Positions 11,819 to 21,699 of a stretch of 64,000 nt of DNA are shown piece by piece. Within the stretch, counting starts at the first letter, position 1. Each line of letters starts with the position of its first letter. The notes beneath the pieces are model-generated. The model had not been told where the DNA came from and searched no databases. It saw nothing but the letters and a program-made list of their open reading frames with translations. This DNA comes from Sulfolobus acidocaldarius SUSAZ (GTDB taxonomy: Archaea; Thermoproteota; Thermoprotei_A; Sulfolobales; Sulfolobaceae), in contig CP006977.1 in assembly GCA_000508305.1 (NCBI GenBank), positions 1,272,621 to 1,336,620 of the forward strand, written 5' to 3'. The translations under genes and the position numbers were made by a program.

Positions 11819-12769
11819 ATGCCAATAGGTAGTATAGTGCCTTTCGATAAAGGTGTTTTCGAGGGTACCATCGATTATGACTTTCTAGTAAGTCCTGTAA
11901 AATTAGGAAGCTCAGATAAGGAAGTAACATATTCCTTTAGTGTTGACTATAAGCCGCAAAAGGTTTACCTGGTAATTAATATTGAGAGAAATAAGGAAGT
12001 TAACCCACGATGGAGAGTTTGGCTTAATGATTTCTCACTTACAAAGGAGTTTAAGCCTAACATAGACGTAGAAGATTCAAATAAAAGGTTCTCAACTGTA
12101 ATCTTTGACGTTTCACCTCTAGTAAGACAAGGTAAAAATGATGTATCAGTAGTATACAAGGAACTTCAACAGATTAGTCTAATTAATATAGGACATATAG
12201 TATTTTATCCTGCTCAAGATTTCAAAACATATTATGAACTTATGGCTGGAACTATGCTAATAAAGCCACAAGAAGTGTTGAATCTAAATTGTAATGGAGA
12301 GTGTTATCTAATTGTCAGGAATTCAAATAAGGATGGAGTACTTCAGATAGAGGACAAGAAATTTGATAGTAGGGTAGATTTAATAGACCTTCTTGTTCAG
12401 AAGAAGGGAAATATAGCAGTTGGCTTTAGCTGTGGAAATAACGTAAAGGCAAGTGCACATTTGCTCACATTTTACAATCTTAATTACGTCATTCCTAAGA
12501 TTGTCCTTAACGTTCAGGCGGAAGTTGTTAACTATTCTTTAACAGTAAAATTACTAAATGAGGGCGATGTTGACTTAGATAAAGTAATTGTGAATGTTCT
12601 TCTGAACGGGGCGTCAATAAGTTTCAAATCATTTGAAAATGTTAAAAAAGGCGAACTCAGGACATTTACCTTGCCTTTACAGCCTAAAAAAGGTACAATC
12701 AACGTAAGAGTAGTAGGTATAAGAGCGGGGTATAGAAAATCGTTTGATAAAACCTTATCATATTCTTAA
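11819..12769 (+). CDS. Conserved hypothetical protein, beta-rich with C-terminal CARDB-like domain
   Basis: I do not recognise a named family over the full 316 residues. The sequence is rich in alternating hydrophobic and polar residues, suggesting beta-sandwich domains. The first 110 residues look like one carbohydrate-binding-like sandwich, and residues about 225-316 (VVNYSLTVKLLNEGDVDLDKVIVNVLL by segments) resemble CARDB/Ig-like domains. There is no signal peptide or membrane segment, so a cytoplasmic location is likely. Four cysteines are scattered. The gene is divergent from the GTPase with a 35-base gap and overlaps ubiA by 12 bases at its end. Confidence 0.75.
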   Translation: MPIGSIVPFDKGVFEGTIDYDFLVSPVKLGSSDKEVTYSFSVDYKPQKVYLVINIERNKEVNPRWRVWLNDFSLTKEFKPNIDVEDSNKRFSTVIFDVSPLVRQGKNDVSVVYKELQQISLINIGHIVFYPAQDFKTYYELMAGTMLIKPQEVLNLNCNGECYLIVRNSNKDGVLQIEDKKFDSRVDLIDLLVQKKGNIAVGFSCGNNVKASAHLLTFYNLNYVIPKIVLNVQAEVVNYSLTVKLLNEGDVDLDKVIVNVLLNGASISFKSFENVKKGELRTFTLPLQPKKGTINVRVVGIRAGYRKSFDKTLSYS

Positions 12770-13585
12770 ACTTCCCAATGTGAAGACGATTAGAGTTCCT
12801 ATAGCGTAAATTTTCATCAAGCTCCTAGCTTTTGTCGCACTTTCTATAGTGTTGTGGAGAATCAATATGTATATCAGGAGAACGTCTAGTGCTAAAATGC
12901 CTATGAGATATATTAGATTAAATCCAAGAAAATAGGGTAAGGGTGAGGTGAATATTAGGATTCCGAGAATAATTTTAGCTATTATCCAAGTACTTTTCTC
13001 CCCCAATTTTACTGCCAACGTATTTACCCCATTTCGTTTATCCCCTTCAATGTCCTCTATCCCCTTTACAAATTCTCTCGATAGGGTGAAGAAGAAGATG
13101 TAAATTGTGGGAATTATAAAGTTACCTAAAAGTGAACCACTTGCTAGTCCACCGTAATATGCAGAGAGTGCGCTGGTAAGGGATACAATAAAGTTTCCCA
13201 CTAAGCCTAGTTTCTTCAATGACCTTGCATATTCGTATAGTAGTATTATAGTTATGAGTGCAACGCCAAAAGGAATTAATCCTAAAGGAATTGAAATTAT
13301 TAGCCCAACAGCGAATAGAACAATGGAGAATCTTCTAGCTATGTTAACTTCAATTCTACCAGATGGCAAAGGTCTTTCTGGCTTATTTATTTTATCAACT
13401 TCTATATCATATATATCATTGATTACATAACCACCTGCTGCTATTAAGCTTACCACTAATAGCGGGAGAAAGAAAAGTGGTGTAAACTTCCATGTGGTTG
13501 CTATTACATACCCCATGAAGGCTGAAACTGCAGAACCTACTACGTTATGTACTCTAATCAGTTCCAAGTAAGCTTTAACACTCAT
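12758..13585 (-). CDS. ubiA: Digeranylgeranylglyceryl phosphate synthase (UbiA family)
   Basis: This membrane prenyltransferase adds the second geranylgeranyl chain to geranylgeranylglyceryl phosphate, making the archaeol backbone of ether lipids. The hydrophobic protein has about eight transmembrane helices and both Asp-rich motifs, NDIYDIEVDKIN in the first half and KGIEDIEGDKRNG in the second. The start is probably ATG 13585 (275 residues), with a TATA-like element about 26 bases upstream; a TTG at 13591 adds two residues. Other UbiA proteins are possible, but size and the lipid-enzyme neighbour support this call. Confidence 0.9.
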   Translation of the reverse strand: MSVKAYLELIRVHNVVGSAVSAFMGYVIATTWKFTPLFFLPLLVVSLIAAGGYVINDIYDIEVDKINKPERPLPSGRIEVNIARRFSIVLFAVGLIISIPLGLIPFGVALITIILLYEYARSLKKLGLVGNFIVSLTSALSAYYGGLASGSLLGNFIIPTIYIFFFTLSREFVKGIEDIEGDKRNGVNTLAVKLGEKSTWIIAKIILGILIFTSPLPYFLGFNLIYLIGILALDVLLIYILILHNTIESATKARSLMKIYAIGTLIVFTLGSLRI

Positions 13586-13628
13586 GTTCAATTATTATAT
13601 AATAATGGAATTTATAAGGTGAAGCTTA

Positions 13629-13841
13629 TTGCCAGAAGACGAATTAGAGAAGGCAAAGAAATATTTCCAGAACGTAGTTTCAGTAGGAGAGATTTTAGCG
13701 GTCAGGGAATTAAAGGCTCTTGGAATTAGTGATCCAGAGAAAGTTATTAATAAACTAATTGAGTTAGGATTCATAGAAAAAGGTGAGGGATGTTATAATT
13801 TAATCAGGGAGAGGTCTAAAGATTCTGCGAGGAATAAGTGA
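13629..13841 (+). CDS. Small winged-helix-like hypothetical protein, 70 aa
   Basis: This small charged protein ([20 protein letters not shown]...) has predicted helices followed by a strand-turn ([14 protein letters not shown]), like a minimal winged helix. The start is TTG at 13629, and a perfect GGTGA at 13618-13622 with a six-base spacer makes it convincing. Its function is unknown to me; DNA- or protein-binding is plausible. It is divergent from ubiA (37-base gap) and its 3' end overlaps the flavoprotein gene by 42 bases on the opposite strand. Confidence 0.75.
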   Translation: MPEDELEKAKKYFQNVVSVGEILAVRELKALGISDPEKVINKLIELGFIEKGEGCYNLIRERSKDSARNK

Positions 13842-14750
13842 ATGTAAATCAAATTCTGTATCTACATTTATAGTTCTCTCATTTAAAATATAAAAGAGAG
13901 ATCTTAGTGTAGTTCCCCACATTTTCTCTACAAGATTAAACAAGGTAAGTTGTCTGTTAATCTCCTTTTTTAACTGATTGAATTTTTCCATGTATAGTCT
14001 CTCATCATCCTCGTATACTATTTTTTTCAATCCTTCTAACATCTCAGATATGGAGAAAATTCCGCCACCTGTTGAAATTTTTATGAGACCCAGAACGTCT
14101 CCTATACCATTTCTTATGAAAGTAGGATGTGCTCTGGGAATTCCACCACCGTGGACATTTAAAACTCTGGCGTCCAGTTTAGGAATAAATTTTTTTGGGT
14201 CGTCATAACCTAATGCACCGACAAGGGTGCCATAAGGTAGAGGAACAATCCAACTAAATCCACCTACATTATGTCTGTTGAAGAACACGTGTATGTCCTC
14301 CATTTTTACTGGTTCTGTAAGGTACTCTATTGCCTTAACCCATTTTGATCTTCCCTTCCAACCACTTGCAATGATTACTTTATCTGCTGTTATTTTCTCG
14401 TTATGATTTGTGATTATTACTTCTTTTTCATTTTTTACTACAGCGTCTGTTTTTAGTTTTACATCTAGATCTTGTGCCAAACTTTGCTCTAATTTATATC
14501 TATTTAATCTAATTAGGTCAGCTCTAATTTGTATTTTTTTATTTTCATAGTGAAGAATTATAGATTTAAATTCTCTATCTATAAATTCTCTCGATATATC
14601 TAGCTTTTCAAAGGTCTTCCTGCTTATAATTCCAGTGCACTTCTTCCCCACAAAAGGTTTTCTATCAAATACGATTGGGTTCACATCAGAAATATGGTGA
14701 CCGACTATAAGACCTGCTATACCTCCTCCAGCTATTAAAACTCTGATGAT
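13800..14750 (-). CDS. Geranylgeranyl-reductase-like FAD oxidoreductase with apparent AUC start
   Basis: This flavoprotein resembles the geranylgeranyl reductase family, which saturates isoprenoid chains of archaeal lipids or quinones. The FAD-binding motif ([16 protein letters not shown]) is encoded at about 14691-14744, upstream of the first canonical start (GTG 14684), which would remove it. The frame is closed by TAG at 14751-14753, so only ATC ATC (14745-14750) precedes [12 protein letters not shown] ends seven bases before the first ATC. From there the protein is 316 residues. It includes [15 protein letters not shown] and VGALGYDD segments typical of the family. The gene overlaps the end of speD by 16 bases. 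A recent start-codon mutation is the alternative. Confidence 0.8.
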   Translation of the reverse strand: MIRVLIAGGGIAGLIVGHHISDVNPIVFDRKPFVGKKCTGIISRKTFEKLDISREFIDREFKSIILHYENKKIQIRADLIRLNRYKLEQSLAQDLDVKLKTDAVVKNEKEVIITNHNEKITADKVIIASGWKGRSKWVKAIEYLTEPVKMEDIHVFFNRHNVGGFSWIVPLPYGTLVGALGYDDPKKFIPKLDARVLNVHGGGIPRAHPTFIRNGIGDVLGLIKISTGGGIFSISEMLEGLKKIVYEDDERLYMEKFNQLKKEINRQLTLFNLVEKMWGTTLRSLFYILNERTINVDTEFDLHSLIPRRIFRPLPD

Positions 14751-15103
14751 CTATCAGCCTCATTCATAGTATATCTCCTGGCCTTTAATTCTTTAACTAT
14801 GTATAGGAAGGCTTTTCTGGGATCTGTGTGTGATCCACAGGAATAAACATCTACAGTAGCAAAATTATACTCAGGCCAGGTGTGAATTGTAATGTGGCTC
14901 TCGAGAACTATAGCCACAATACTTACACCATCACCAATTTTCCAAGCTTTCACATCAAGGAGTGTCATATTACCCTCTTCTGCTGCTTTTCTGACTATCT
15001 GTTCTAATACCTTCTGTTCTCCTAGCACTGTTGTATCGCACTCATATAGTGAGCCGTATACTTGTTTGCCTATGACTCTAGGAAGACTAACAACCCCCAT
15101 CAT
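14735..15103 (-). CDS. speD: S-adenosylmethionine decarboxylase proenzyme
   Basis: This pyruvoyl enzyme makes decarboxylated AdoMet, the aminopropyl donor for spermidine and longer polyamines. The 122-residue proenzyme self-cleaves between Glu68 and Ser69 ([20 protein letters not shown]), turning Ser69 into the pyruvoyl group; His74 and Cys89 are the other processing and catalytic residues. Sulfolobales also have a close paralogue that is an arginine decarboxylase. I prefer AdoMet decarboxylase because the sequence and the ubiA/flavoprotein neighbourhood fit it, but the two cannot be fully separated by eye. Two adjacent ATGs (15103, 15100) are possible starts. Confidence 0.88.
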   Translation of the reverse strand: MMGVVSLPRVIGKQVYGSLYECDTTVLGEQKVLEQIVRKAAEEGNMTLLDVKAWKIGDGVSIVAIVLESHITIHTWPEYNFATVDVYSCGSHTDPRKAFLYIVKELKARRYTMNEADRSSEF

Positions 15104-15107
15104 CCCA

Positions 15108-15148
15108 ACCCCCCATACTATTGATAGGGGGTATCATACTTATTTAAA
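15108..15148 (-). promoter_or_regulatory. speD promoter with C/G-rich dyad at the start site
   Basis: On the minus strand a TATA-like TTTAAATA (15141-15148) should set the transcript start near 15119. ACCCCC (15108-15113) and GGGGGT (15127-15132) form an inverted repeat around that point. Runs of five or six G/C are rare in this AT-rich sequence. The leader would be about 16 bases and G-rich. An operator or a leader structure is possible. Confidence 0.35.
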
Positions 15149-15332
15149 TTTTTAACTCGTACTTTACACATGTTTTAAAGGCATTTTTTCATATGAATAG
15201 TATGTTACATATCACAGAATTAACGTATATCCTTAATTAGCTCTTCTGAGTATTTTCCCTTTTCTCCATTAGATTGTTACTCTATTGATGTAATTTTATA
15301 TGGTATGGTTACCAATTATTTTTAGATTTGAA

Positions 15333-15614
15333 GTGGTTATTAGAAGACTGGTGCTTGACGTATTAAAACCTATAAGAGGTATTTCTATAGTAGAACTTGC
15401 AAACAAAATTTCCACTTTGGAAGGAGTGGATGGTGTTAATATAAGCGTAATAGACATGGACGTCGAAACTATGGGTCTTATGATAGTAATAGAGGGTAAT
15501 AATGTAGATTTCGAGGAGGTAAAGAAGACACTTGAAGAACAAGGATGTGCTATACACAGTATAGATGAAGTGGTGAGTGGGAATAAGTTAGTTGAGGGGA
15601 GAAAAGAGAAATGA
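15333..15614 (+). CDS. DUF211-family protein
   Basis: This small ferredoxin-fold protein of unknown function is common in archaea. The conserved core [31 protein letters not shown] and HSIDEVVSG is clear in segments. I choose GTG 15333 (93 residues, [13 protein letters not shown]) because relatives start here and because the earlier ATG at 15300 overlaps a TATA-like TTTATA (15295-15300) that would lie upstream of the transcript start. It overlaps the thiolase gene by four bases (ATGA), so the two are probably co-translated. Homologues form oligomers; the link to tRNA thiolation is only positional. Confidence 0.85.
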   Translation: MVIRRLVLDVLKPIRGISIVELANKISTLEGVDGVNISVIDMDVETMGLMIVIEGNNVDFEEVKKTLEEQGCAIHSIDEVVSGNKLVEGRKEK

Positions 15615-16573
15615 AGTGTAGTTTATGCGGAGTAAGAGATGCTGAGATATACCAAGCTCATAAAGGTAGGTCTCTCTGTAGGTATTGTTTTATCGAAGAT
15701 ATAAGGAATAGGGTGAAAAGGGAGATAGAAAGATTAGGTTTATCTAGAGCTAGTAAAATAGTACTTGCAGTATCTGGTGGTAAGGATAGTTATGTCCTGG
15801 CAGATACGTTAGCCTCTTTTATTGATCATGATAAGTTGGTCGCGTATAATATAATTGAAGGAATAAATGGATACAATAGAGTGGAACAGGTAATTCAGTT
15901 CAAGAACTTTCTAAATGAGTTAGGGATAGAGTTAATAGAGGACAGTTTTGAGAAAAGTGTAGGTTTCACCTTAGACCAAATGGTAGCTAATTCTAAGAAA
16001 AAAAATCTAAATGTGTCAGCTTGTACATTTTGTGGCGGATTTAGGAGAAAATTGATAAACACAGCAGGTCTTAAGTTAAATGGGGACTACGTTGCTACCG
16101 GTCATAATTTAGATGATGAAGTTCAGGCTATTATGTTGAATGTAATTAGAGGTGATCTAATTAGGCTGATAAGATTTGGTGATAAACCAATCAAACTTAG
16201 TTCCAGGTTTGTACTTAGAGTGAAACCACTAAGGAGGATATATGAATGGGAAACTACAATGTATGCATACTATAGAGGTTACAAGTTTCAGGAAGTTGAA
16301 TGCCCTTACATAGAGTTAAAACCCACACTGAGAGCAAAGGTAAGAGAGCTATTGTACGCGTTAGAAGAGAAAAGACCAGGTACTCTGTTACAGATATTGG
16401 ATACCTTCGATAGTATAGCAGAAAGAGTGAGGAGTGGTAGTAGTTTTAAAGATGAGCTACCCAGGTGTAAAATTTGTGGTGATCCTACCAGTTATGGTAG
16501 GGAAATATGTAAAAATTGTGAACTTTTGATTAACTCAGGATTGCTTAATTACCAAAATTTTCCTATATCGTAA
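15611..16573 (+). CDS. TtuA/Ncs6-family tRNA thiolation ATPase
   Basis: This PP-loop enzyme adenylates a tRNA uridine or cytidine for replacement of oxygen by sulfur. Domain order: N-terminal zinc finger (CSLC and CRYC within the first 26 residues), the PP-loop SGGKDS at 55-60, the catalytic/iron-sulfur CTFCGG in the middle, GHNLDDEVQ, and a C-terminal zinc finger (CKIC...CKNC). This arrangement is that of TtuA (2-thio at U54, thermostability) and of Ncs6/Ctu1 (wobble U34). Which position is modified cannot be told by eye. The 3' end overlaps pduO by 25 bases. Confidence 0.88.
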   Translation: MKCSLCGVRDAEIYQAHKGRSLCRYCFIEDIRNRVKREIERLGLSRASKIVLAVSGGKDSYVLADTLASFIDHDKLVAYNIIEGINGYNRVEQVIQFKNFLNELGIELIEDSFEKSVGFTLDQMVANSKKKNLNVSACTFCGGFRRKLINTAGLKLNGDYVATGHNLDDEVQAIMLNVIRGDLIRLIRFGDKPIKLSSRFVLRVKPLRRIYEWETTMYAYYRGYKFQEVECPYIELKPTLRAKVRELLYALEEKRPGTLLQILDTFDSIAERVRSGSSFKDELPRCKICGDPTSYGREICKNCELLINSGLLNYQNFPIS

Positions 16574-17082
16574 TACTTTTCTTGTACATTTTTCCTCTTA
16601 TTCGCAACCAACGCCATAGCAAATAGTAATGATGATAACCTATTCAGATAAACTATGTTTTGTTTGTTTAGTTCTTCTATTTCTTTAGAATATCTGACCA
16701 TATTTCTTTCAACTCTTCTACAGACTGTTCTGGTAATATGCAGTAAGGAAGCCTCCTCTGATCCTCCAGGTATCACAAATAGTTTTACAGGACCACTTTC
16801 TTTTCTGTAAGCTAAAGTTCTCTCCTCAATCCATTTCACGTAACTTTCATCAATTTTCTTTTTCTTACTATCACTAGCTATATCCTCTCCGACCTCAAAC
16901 AGGTGGACTTGAATTTTTTGGAGATCCTCTTTCATATCTTCCCATGATAGTCGTGTAATGGCGTAACCTATATGCGAGTTCAGCTCATCAATGTCACCTA
17001 AAAGTTCAACTACCGGCGAATCCTTGCCAACCTTTTTGTTAGCTATACTTGTTTTCCCATCATCACCTGATCTAGTAAACAT
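16549..17082 (-). CDS. Cob(I)alamin adenosyltransferase, PduO type
   Basis: The enzyme transfers adenosyl from ATP to cob(I)alamin, giving the coenzyme form of vitamin B12. The 177-residue protein starts with the ATP-binding [12 protein letters not shown], followed by the family segments [28 protein letters not shown] and [10 protein letters not shown]-like [11 protein letters not shown] and [13 protein letters not shown]. It is a short monocistronic gene, divergent from leuS by about 50 bases. The B12-binding radical SAM protein in this window (28797-30314) is a plausible user of cobalamin, although radical SAM enzymes may bind other forms. Confidence 0.93.
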   Translation of the reverse strand: MFTRSGDDGKTSIANKKVGKDSPVVELLGDIDELNSHIGYAITRLSWEDMKEDLQKIQVHLFEVGEDIASDSKKKKIDESYVKWIEERTLAYRKESGPVKLFVIPGGSEEASLLHITRTVCRRVERNMVRYSKEIEELNKQNIVYLNRLSSLLFAMALVANKRKNVQEKYYDIGKFW

Positions 17083-17090
17083 GTTTAATG

Positions 17091-17136
17091 TTTTTATATT
17101 AAGTGATATATATACGTGTTTTGGTGAGCGTTTATT
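17091..17136 (+). promoter_or_regulatory. leuS promoter, GGTGA ribosome binding site and apparent AUU start
   Basis: TTTTTATATT at 17091-17100 is a good TATA box and predicts a transcript start near 17121. A perfect GGTGA follows at 17123-17127, then six bases, then ATT at 17134-17136 in the leuS frame. The last A of GGTGA also closes the in-frame TGA stop upstream, so no ATG/GTG/TTG is available before residue 31 of the extended protein. Confidence 0.55.
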
Positions 17137-19995
17137 TCGAATTATGGTCGCTTTGCTGAATTTCTAATTAAAATTTCAGAGAAATGGCAGAAAGAGTGGG
17201 AAAATAAAAGAGTATTCGATGCAATGCCAGATCCGAATAGGAAGAAATTCTTTACTACAATTGCTTTTCCTTATCCTAATTCACCATTTCATTTAGGTCA
17301 TGGAAGAACATATGTGACTGGCGATATATATGCGCGTTACATGAGGATGAGAGGTTACAATGTACTATTTCCTATGGCGTTTCATTACACTGGTACACCA
17401 ATAATAGCTATGGCTGATGATGTGGCTAAAGGAGATAAAGAACTGATAGATATTTTCAAAAGTATTTATGAAATTCCTGATGATGTAATCTCTAAATTAG
17501 TAGATCCTTTATTTATGGCTAATTACTTTAAAGAAGAAATAAAGCAAGCCATGAAGGAGATAGGACTAAGCATAGATTGGAAAAGAGAATTTACAACAAT
17601 AGACCCTGAGTTTTCATCATTTATAATATGGCAATTTAGGAAACTACAGGAAAAAGGTTTCATAGTGAGGGATACTCACCCTGTAGGTTGGTGTCCGGTT
17701 CATCATATCCCTGTGGGCATGCATGATACAAAGGGCGATATGGAACCAGAGATCGGAGAGTTCGTATTGATCTATTTTGATTCTGATATGGGAATTCTAC
17801 CAGTAGCAACTTTGAGACCAGAGACGGTTTTTGGAGCCATAGCAGTATGGGTTAATCCTCATGAGTCATACTCCATAGTTGAAATAGACGGAAAGAAATT
17901 TATTATGAGTGAAAAAGCTTCATCTAAGTTGTCTTTTCAAATAGATAATCTGAAAGTCATTGCAGTTGTAAAGGGAAGCGAGCTTGTTAAACATTCAGCG
18001 GTTAACCCCATAACTGGAAAAGAGGTTCCTATAATTGGTGCTAACTTTGTGGATCCTTTGACAGGGACTGGTGTTGTGATGTCTGTACCAGCACATGCAC
18101 CTTTTGATTACTTTTATCTTAAGAAGACTAAATCGGAGTTACCTATAATTTCTGTCATAAGAGTAGAGGGCATGGGAGAGACTTTAGCTAAGGATTTAGT
18201 AGAAAAATCTAATCCCCAAAACGATAATGACTTGAAAAAATTGACTGAGCAAGTTTACAGGATAGAGTATAACAAAGGAGTAATGATTGATATAACTAAG
18301 CTGGTTAAACCAGAATATGTTGAGGAACTAAAACCTTTAGTTAATCTTCCAGTTCCAACAGCAAGGCAAAAGATAACAGAATTCATTACTCAGAAGGGAT
18401 TAGGAAGGAAGATATATGAAATAATGAATAGACCTGTTTATTGCAGATGCGGTAACGAGGTTGTTGTGAAAATACTTAAGGACCAATGGTTCTTAGATTA
18501 TGGTAACCAGGAATGGAAAGATCTTGCAAGGAAATCTATTGAAAATATCAGATTCATCCCTCCTGAAATTAAGAAAGACTTTGAGTTTGTAGTAGATTGG
18601 TTACAAAAAAGGGCATGTGCTAGGACTAGAGGGCTAGGAACACCTCTCCCATGGGACAAGAAGTGGATCATTGAGAGTCTAAGTGACTCCACTATTTATA
18701 TGGCATTCTACACCATAGCACATAGACTCAAAGAGCATAAACTAAAACCTTCTCAGCTTACCTATGAATTCTGGGAATATGTAATGTTAGGTAATGGTAA
18801 TCCAGATGAGATATCGAAAATTACCGGAATCCCCGTTGATGTCATAACGGCAATGAGAAATGAGTTTCTGTATTGGTATCCATTAGATGTTAGACATAGT
18901 GGTAAGGATTTAGTACCTAATCATTTGTCATTCTTTATCTTTAATCATGCTGCTATATTTCCAAATCAACTTTGGCCTAAGGGGATAGCTGTTAATGGTT
19001 TTGTATTGTATGATGGTAAAAAGATGAGTAAATCCCTCAGGAATATAGTTCCGCTAAGGAAAGCAATTAGAATGTACAGTCCAGATGTGATAAGAATAGC
19101 CTTAACAACAAATGCTGATATAGGTTCGGACGTTAATTTCAGTGATAGCTATGCAAAATCCATTATTGATACTTTAAAGAACTATTATGATCTCTTAGAG
19201 AAGTTAAAAGAGTTTAAGGGTGAGGATGAAGGATTTCCTGAAAAGTGGTTAAAAAGTAAGTTCTATCAGATGGTAATTAATGTTACTCAGTACATGGACT
19301 CTTTAGATTTAAGGTCTTCATCAAATGAAATTTTATACAATTTCTCGTCATACATTAATGAATACTTCGAACTCGTTAGATCTGAGGGCAGAGAACCTAA
19401 TGGTAAACTCCTAAGCCAGATATTACAGATATGGATTAAACTACTTTCTCCATTTGCACCTCACTTTGCAGAGGAATTATGGCATAAAATAGGGAACAAT
19501 ACACTAGTGAGCTTAGAGAGTTGGCCAATAATAGATCAATCCAATGTGGACTTGTTTATTGACTTAACTCATATATATCACAGAAAATTATTAAACGACA
19601 TACAGGCTATATTGAGCGTATACAAAGATACCCCAAAGAGTATAAAGATATTTGTGGCTAATAAGGAATTCCTAAACGTCTTGAGGGATGCTATAAATAT
19701 AGTTCAAAAGGACGGTCAATTAAGACAGCTAATGGAGATATATAAACCTAAAGGCAAGCAAGATGCCAGGTTATATCAAAGAATCTATGAGGAAGCAAGA
19801 GAGATTGATGACGATATGAAGAAATTAGTCACTAACTTCGACTTTGACGAAAAAGATCTTTTGGATAAGGGAGTTAAATATCTATCTTACAAGCTGGGTA
19901 TAAAGGAAATAAGGATACTAGATGCATCAGAAATGGATAGAACCAAGTACAATAAGGACGCTCTACCTCTTAGACCAGCCATAATCATTGAGTGA
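17134..19995 (+). CDS. leuS: Leucyl-tRNA synthetase (apparent AUU start)
   Basis: This class I synthetase charges tRNA-Leu. Signatures are [10 protein letters not shown] (HIGH), KKMSKSLRN (KMSKS), the editing domain segment TLRPETVFG and [14 protein letters not shown]. The first ATG is at 17224 (923 residues), but the 30 codons before it encode a conserved archaeal LeuRS N-terminus ([17 protein letters not shown]), so the true protein is about 953 residues. The only suitable upstream start is ATT 17134 behind GGTGA. Sulfolobales carry a second LeuRS-like gene elsewhere; I cannot tell which copy this is. The 3' end overlaps the next gene by 33 bases. Confidence 0.93.
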   Translation: MSNYGRFAEFLIKISEKWQKEWENKRVFDAMPDPNRKKFFTTIAFPYPNSPFHLGHGRTYVTGDIYARYMRMRGYNVLFPMAFHYTGTPIIAMADDVAKGDKELIDIFKSIYEIPDDVISKLVDPLFMANYFKEEIKQAMKEIGLSIDWKREFTTIDPEFSSFIIWQFRKLQEKGFIVRDTHPVGWCPVHHIPVGMHDTKGDMEPEIGEFVLIYFDSDMGILPVATLRPETVFGAIAVWVNPHESYSIVEIDGKKFIMSEKASSKLSFQIDNLKVIAVVKGSELVKHSAVNPITGKEVPIIGANFVDPLTGTGVVMSVPAHAPFDYFYLKKTKSELPIISVIRVEGMGETLAKDLVEKSNPQNDNDLKKLTEQVYRIEYNKGVMIDITKLVKPEYVEELKPLVNLPVPTARQKITEFITQKGLGRKIYEIMNRPVYCRCGNEVVVKILKDQWFLDYGNQEWKDLARKSIENIRFIPPEIKKDFEFVVDWLQKRACARTRGLGTPLPWDKKWIIESLSDSTIYMAFYTIAHRLKEHKLKPSQLTYEFWEYVMLGNGNPDEISKITGIPVDVITAMRNEFLYWYPLDVRHSGKDLVPNHLSFFIFNHAAIFPNQLWPKGIAVNGFVLYDGKKMSKSLRNIVPLRKAIRMYSPDVIRIALTTNADIGSDVNFSDSYAKSIIDTLKNYYDLLEKLKEFKGEDEGFPEKWLKSKFYQMVINVTQYMDSLDLRSSSNEILYNFSSYINEYFELVRSEGREPNGKLLSQILQIWIKLLSPFAPHFAEELWHKIGNNTLVSLESWPIIDQSNVDLFIDLTHIYHRKLLNDIQAILSVYKDTPKSIKIFVANKEFLNVLRDAINIVQKDGQLRQLMEIYKPKGKQDARLYQRIYEEAREIDDDMKKLVTNFDFDEKDLLDKGVKYLSYKLGIKEIRILDASEMDRTKYNKDALPLRPAIIIE

Positions 19996-20610
19996 CACTA
20001 TCCCTTCCTTTATTTCTACAGCCCCAATAGTTTTCAGGAAATATAGTTTATTTCTAACCTCCTCCCTACTCGAATTTGTTTTATGTGCTATTATTTGAAC
20101 TATCTCCCTCGTGCTCATTTGTTGGTACTCTCTTAGAAGTTTTAGTATCTCGTTCTCCACATCTCCTATTTGTTCCTCTTTTATTGTGTAATCATTAAGG
20201 ACTCTAAACAAATGTGTAACGTTATTATTTATTTTCATCTTGTAAAGATTTTCACCTAATTTGTCTATCTCTATCATTCTAACCCCTAGTTTTAATTTCT
20301 TTGATAATATAATAACTGTAAATTTCACAGGTACTTCTTTTTCGTCTTCAGCTTCATAAACAATGACTTCACTTCTTTCATTGCATACTGAATGAAAATC
20401 CGGTGGTAAAACGTCAGGTTTAATTTTCTCTAAGTTGGCAATACATATTTCTTTACCCATAGACCTTAAATGTTTAATTAAGTTGAGCAGAATCACTATT
20501 TTTACGTTGTTATAGTAACTAAATATTAATGAAGGCTCTTCTAATATTTCCTGTACTATATTAATCATGTCTGAAGGATTATCTGATATAAGGTAAAATT
20601 TATTTTTCAC
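19963..20610 (-). CDS. Winged-helix protein divergent from the histidine operon
   Basis: I do not recognise the family. The 215-residue protein has an alpha/beta N-terminal part (about 1-125) with no nucleotide-binding motif, and a C-terminal winged-helix domain (about 150-210; [20 protein letters not shown], then [20 protein letters not shown]). The GTG start at 20610 is six bases from the hisC start on the opposite strand, so both promoters must lie in each other's coding region. An ATG at 20568 is a possible later start. A regulator of the his operon is an attractive guess from position only. Confidence 0.7.
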   Translation of the reverse strand: MKNKFYLISDNPSDMINIVQEILEEPSLIFSYYNNVKIVILLNLIKHLRSMGKEICIANLEKIKPDVLPPDFHSVCNERSEVIVYEAEDEKEVPVKFTVIILSKKLKLGVRMIEIDKLGENLYKMKINNNVTHLFRVLNDYTIKEEQIGDVENEILKLLREYQQMSTREIVQIIAHKTNSSREEVRNKLYFLKTIGAVEIKEGIVSLNDYGWSKR

Positions 20611-20616
20611 TGTCTC

Positions 20617-21699
20617 GTGTGTTTAATAGGGTCATTTATTGCACCAACCGATGTTTCAAAGTTAATATATCCGTGGTTAATTGAAGCAGAAGATTACGCA
20701 TTTGATGATATAAAAGATGGTATAAGACTCCATCTTAATGAATCCCCATATCCACCTCCCTTACATATTATACAGGCTGTGGAAAAATATCTAATTAATG
20801 GAAACCGCTATCAGCACCCTGAACTTACAGAGAGGTTAAGACGTTTAGCTGCGGAGTACGCAAAAGTTGAACCAGAGAACATTTATCCTACGCCTGGTGG
20901 GGACGGTGCAATAAGATCTGTATTTTACAATCTCATCCAACCTGGAGATAAGGTTGTGTTCAACTATCCATCATATAGCATGTATAATATTTACGCTTCA
21001 GTACGCGGACTAAAGAAAGCTAAAATAAATTTAATTGAGGATGGAGACTGGTGGAAAGAAGATAATGAGAAATTACTAAATGAGAGTAAAGACGCTAGAC
21101 TTGTCGTCATAGATAATCCTAATAATCCCACCGGTTCTCCAATGTTATCTGAAGACGTGTTAAAGGAGTTACTTGAAACTGTAAAAGGCTTCGTTATGAT
21201 CGACGAGGCATACTTTGAATTTTATGGCAAGAGCTTCTCCAGGCACATCTACGATTATCCTAACTTGATGATAGTCAGGACGTTAAGCAAAGCGTTTTCG
21301 CTTGCTTCATTTAGAGTAGGCTATTTGATAGCAAATAAGGATGTTATTAAGGTATTAATGAAGCCTTCAACACCTTTTGATATCTCGCTTCCAGGCTTAA
21401 TAGCAGGGATAACTGCACTTGAGGATCCTTCTTATACAAAACATGTTGTGGCTGAAGTATCTAAAAATAGGGAATATCTATTGTCAGAATTAAGAAGATT
21501 AGGTCTAAAAGTGTATAACTCTTTCACAAACTTTGTTTTCGTAAAAGACAACAGGAACCTGTTAAGTTTTCTTATGGCTAAAAGGATAGCTATAAGGAAA
21601 CCAGCCTCAGGATATTACCGTATATCTGTAGGTAGTGAAAGTGATTGTGAAGCTTTAATAAAAGCATTAGGTGAGTTAGTTGAAACTGGCGATTCCTAA
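20617..21699 (+). CDS. hisC: Histidinol-phosphate aminotransferase
   Basis: This PLP enzyme transfers an amino group from glutamate to imidazole acetol phosphate. The 360-residue fold-type I protein shows [10 protein letters not shown], the PLP-contact segments [17 protein letters not shown] and MIDEAYFEF, and the Schiff-base lysine in [17 protein letters not shown]. It opens the operon hisC-G-A-B-F-D-E-H-I. The start is GTG 20617 without a ribosome binding site, consistent with a leaderless mRNA from a TATA-like GATATAAG at about 20584-20592. The end overlaps hisG by 20 bases. Confidence 0.95.
   Translation: MCLIGSFIAPTDVSKLIYPWLIEAEDYAFDDIKDGIRLHLNESPYPPPLHIIQAVEKYLINGNRYQHPELTERLRRLAAEYAKVEPENIYPTPGGDGAIRSVFYNLIQPGDKVVFNYPSYSMYNIYASVRGLKKAKINLIEDGDWWKEDNEKLLNESKDARLVVIDNPNNPTGSPMLSEDVLKELLETVKGFVMIDEAYFEFYGKSFSRHIYDYPNLMIVRTLSKAFSLASFRVGYLIANKDVIKVLMKPSTPFDISLPGLIAGITALEDPSYTKHVVAEVSKNREYLLSELRRLGLKVYNSFTNFVFVKDNRNLLSFLMAKRIAIRKPASGYYRISVGSESDCEALIKALGELVETGDS

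Noticed and set aside
13547-13729. 60-residue plus-strand frame across the ubiA/70-residue gene junction
   Set aside because: It overlaps the ubiA start and the 70-residue gene in another frame; the latter has a perfect ribosome binding site.
13800-14684. Flavoprotein starting at GTG 14684 (294 residues)
   Set aside because: It would lack the GGGIAG FAD-binding motif that is intact in the same frame upstream.
15363-15557. 64-residue minus-strand frame
   Set aside because: It is antisense to the DUF211 gene and has no start signals.
17224-19995. leuS starting at the ATG 17224 (923 residues)
   Set aside because: It removes a conserved N-terminal segment of archaeal LeuRS that is encoded in frame just upstream.
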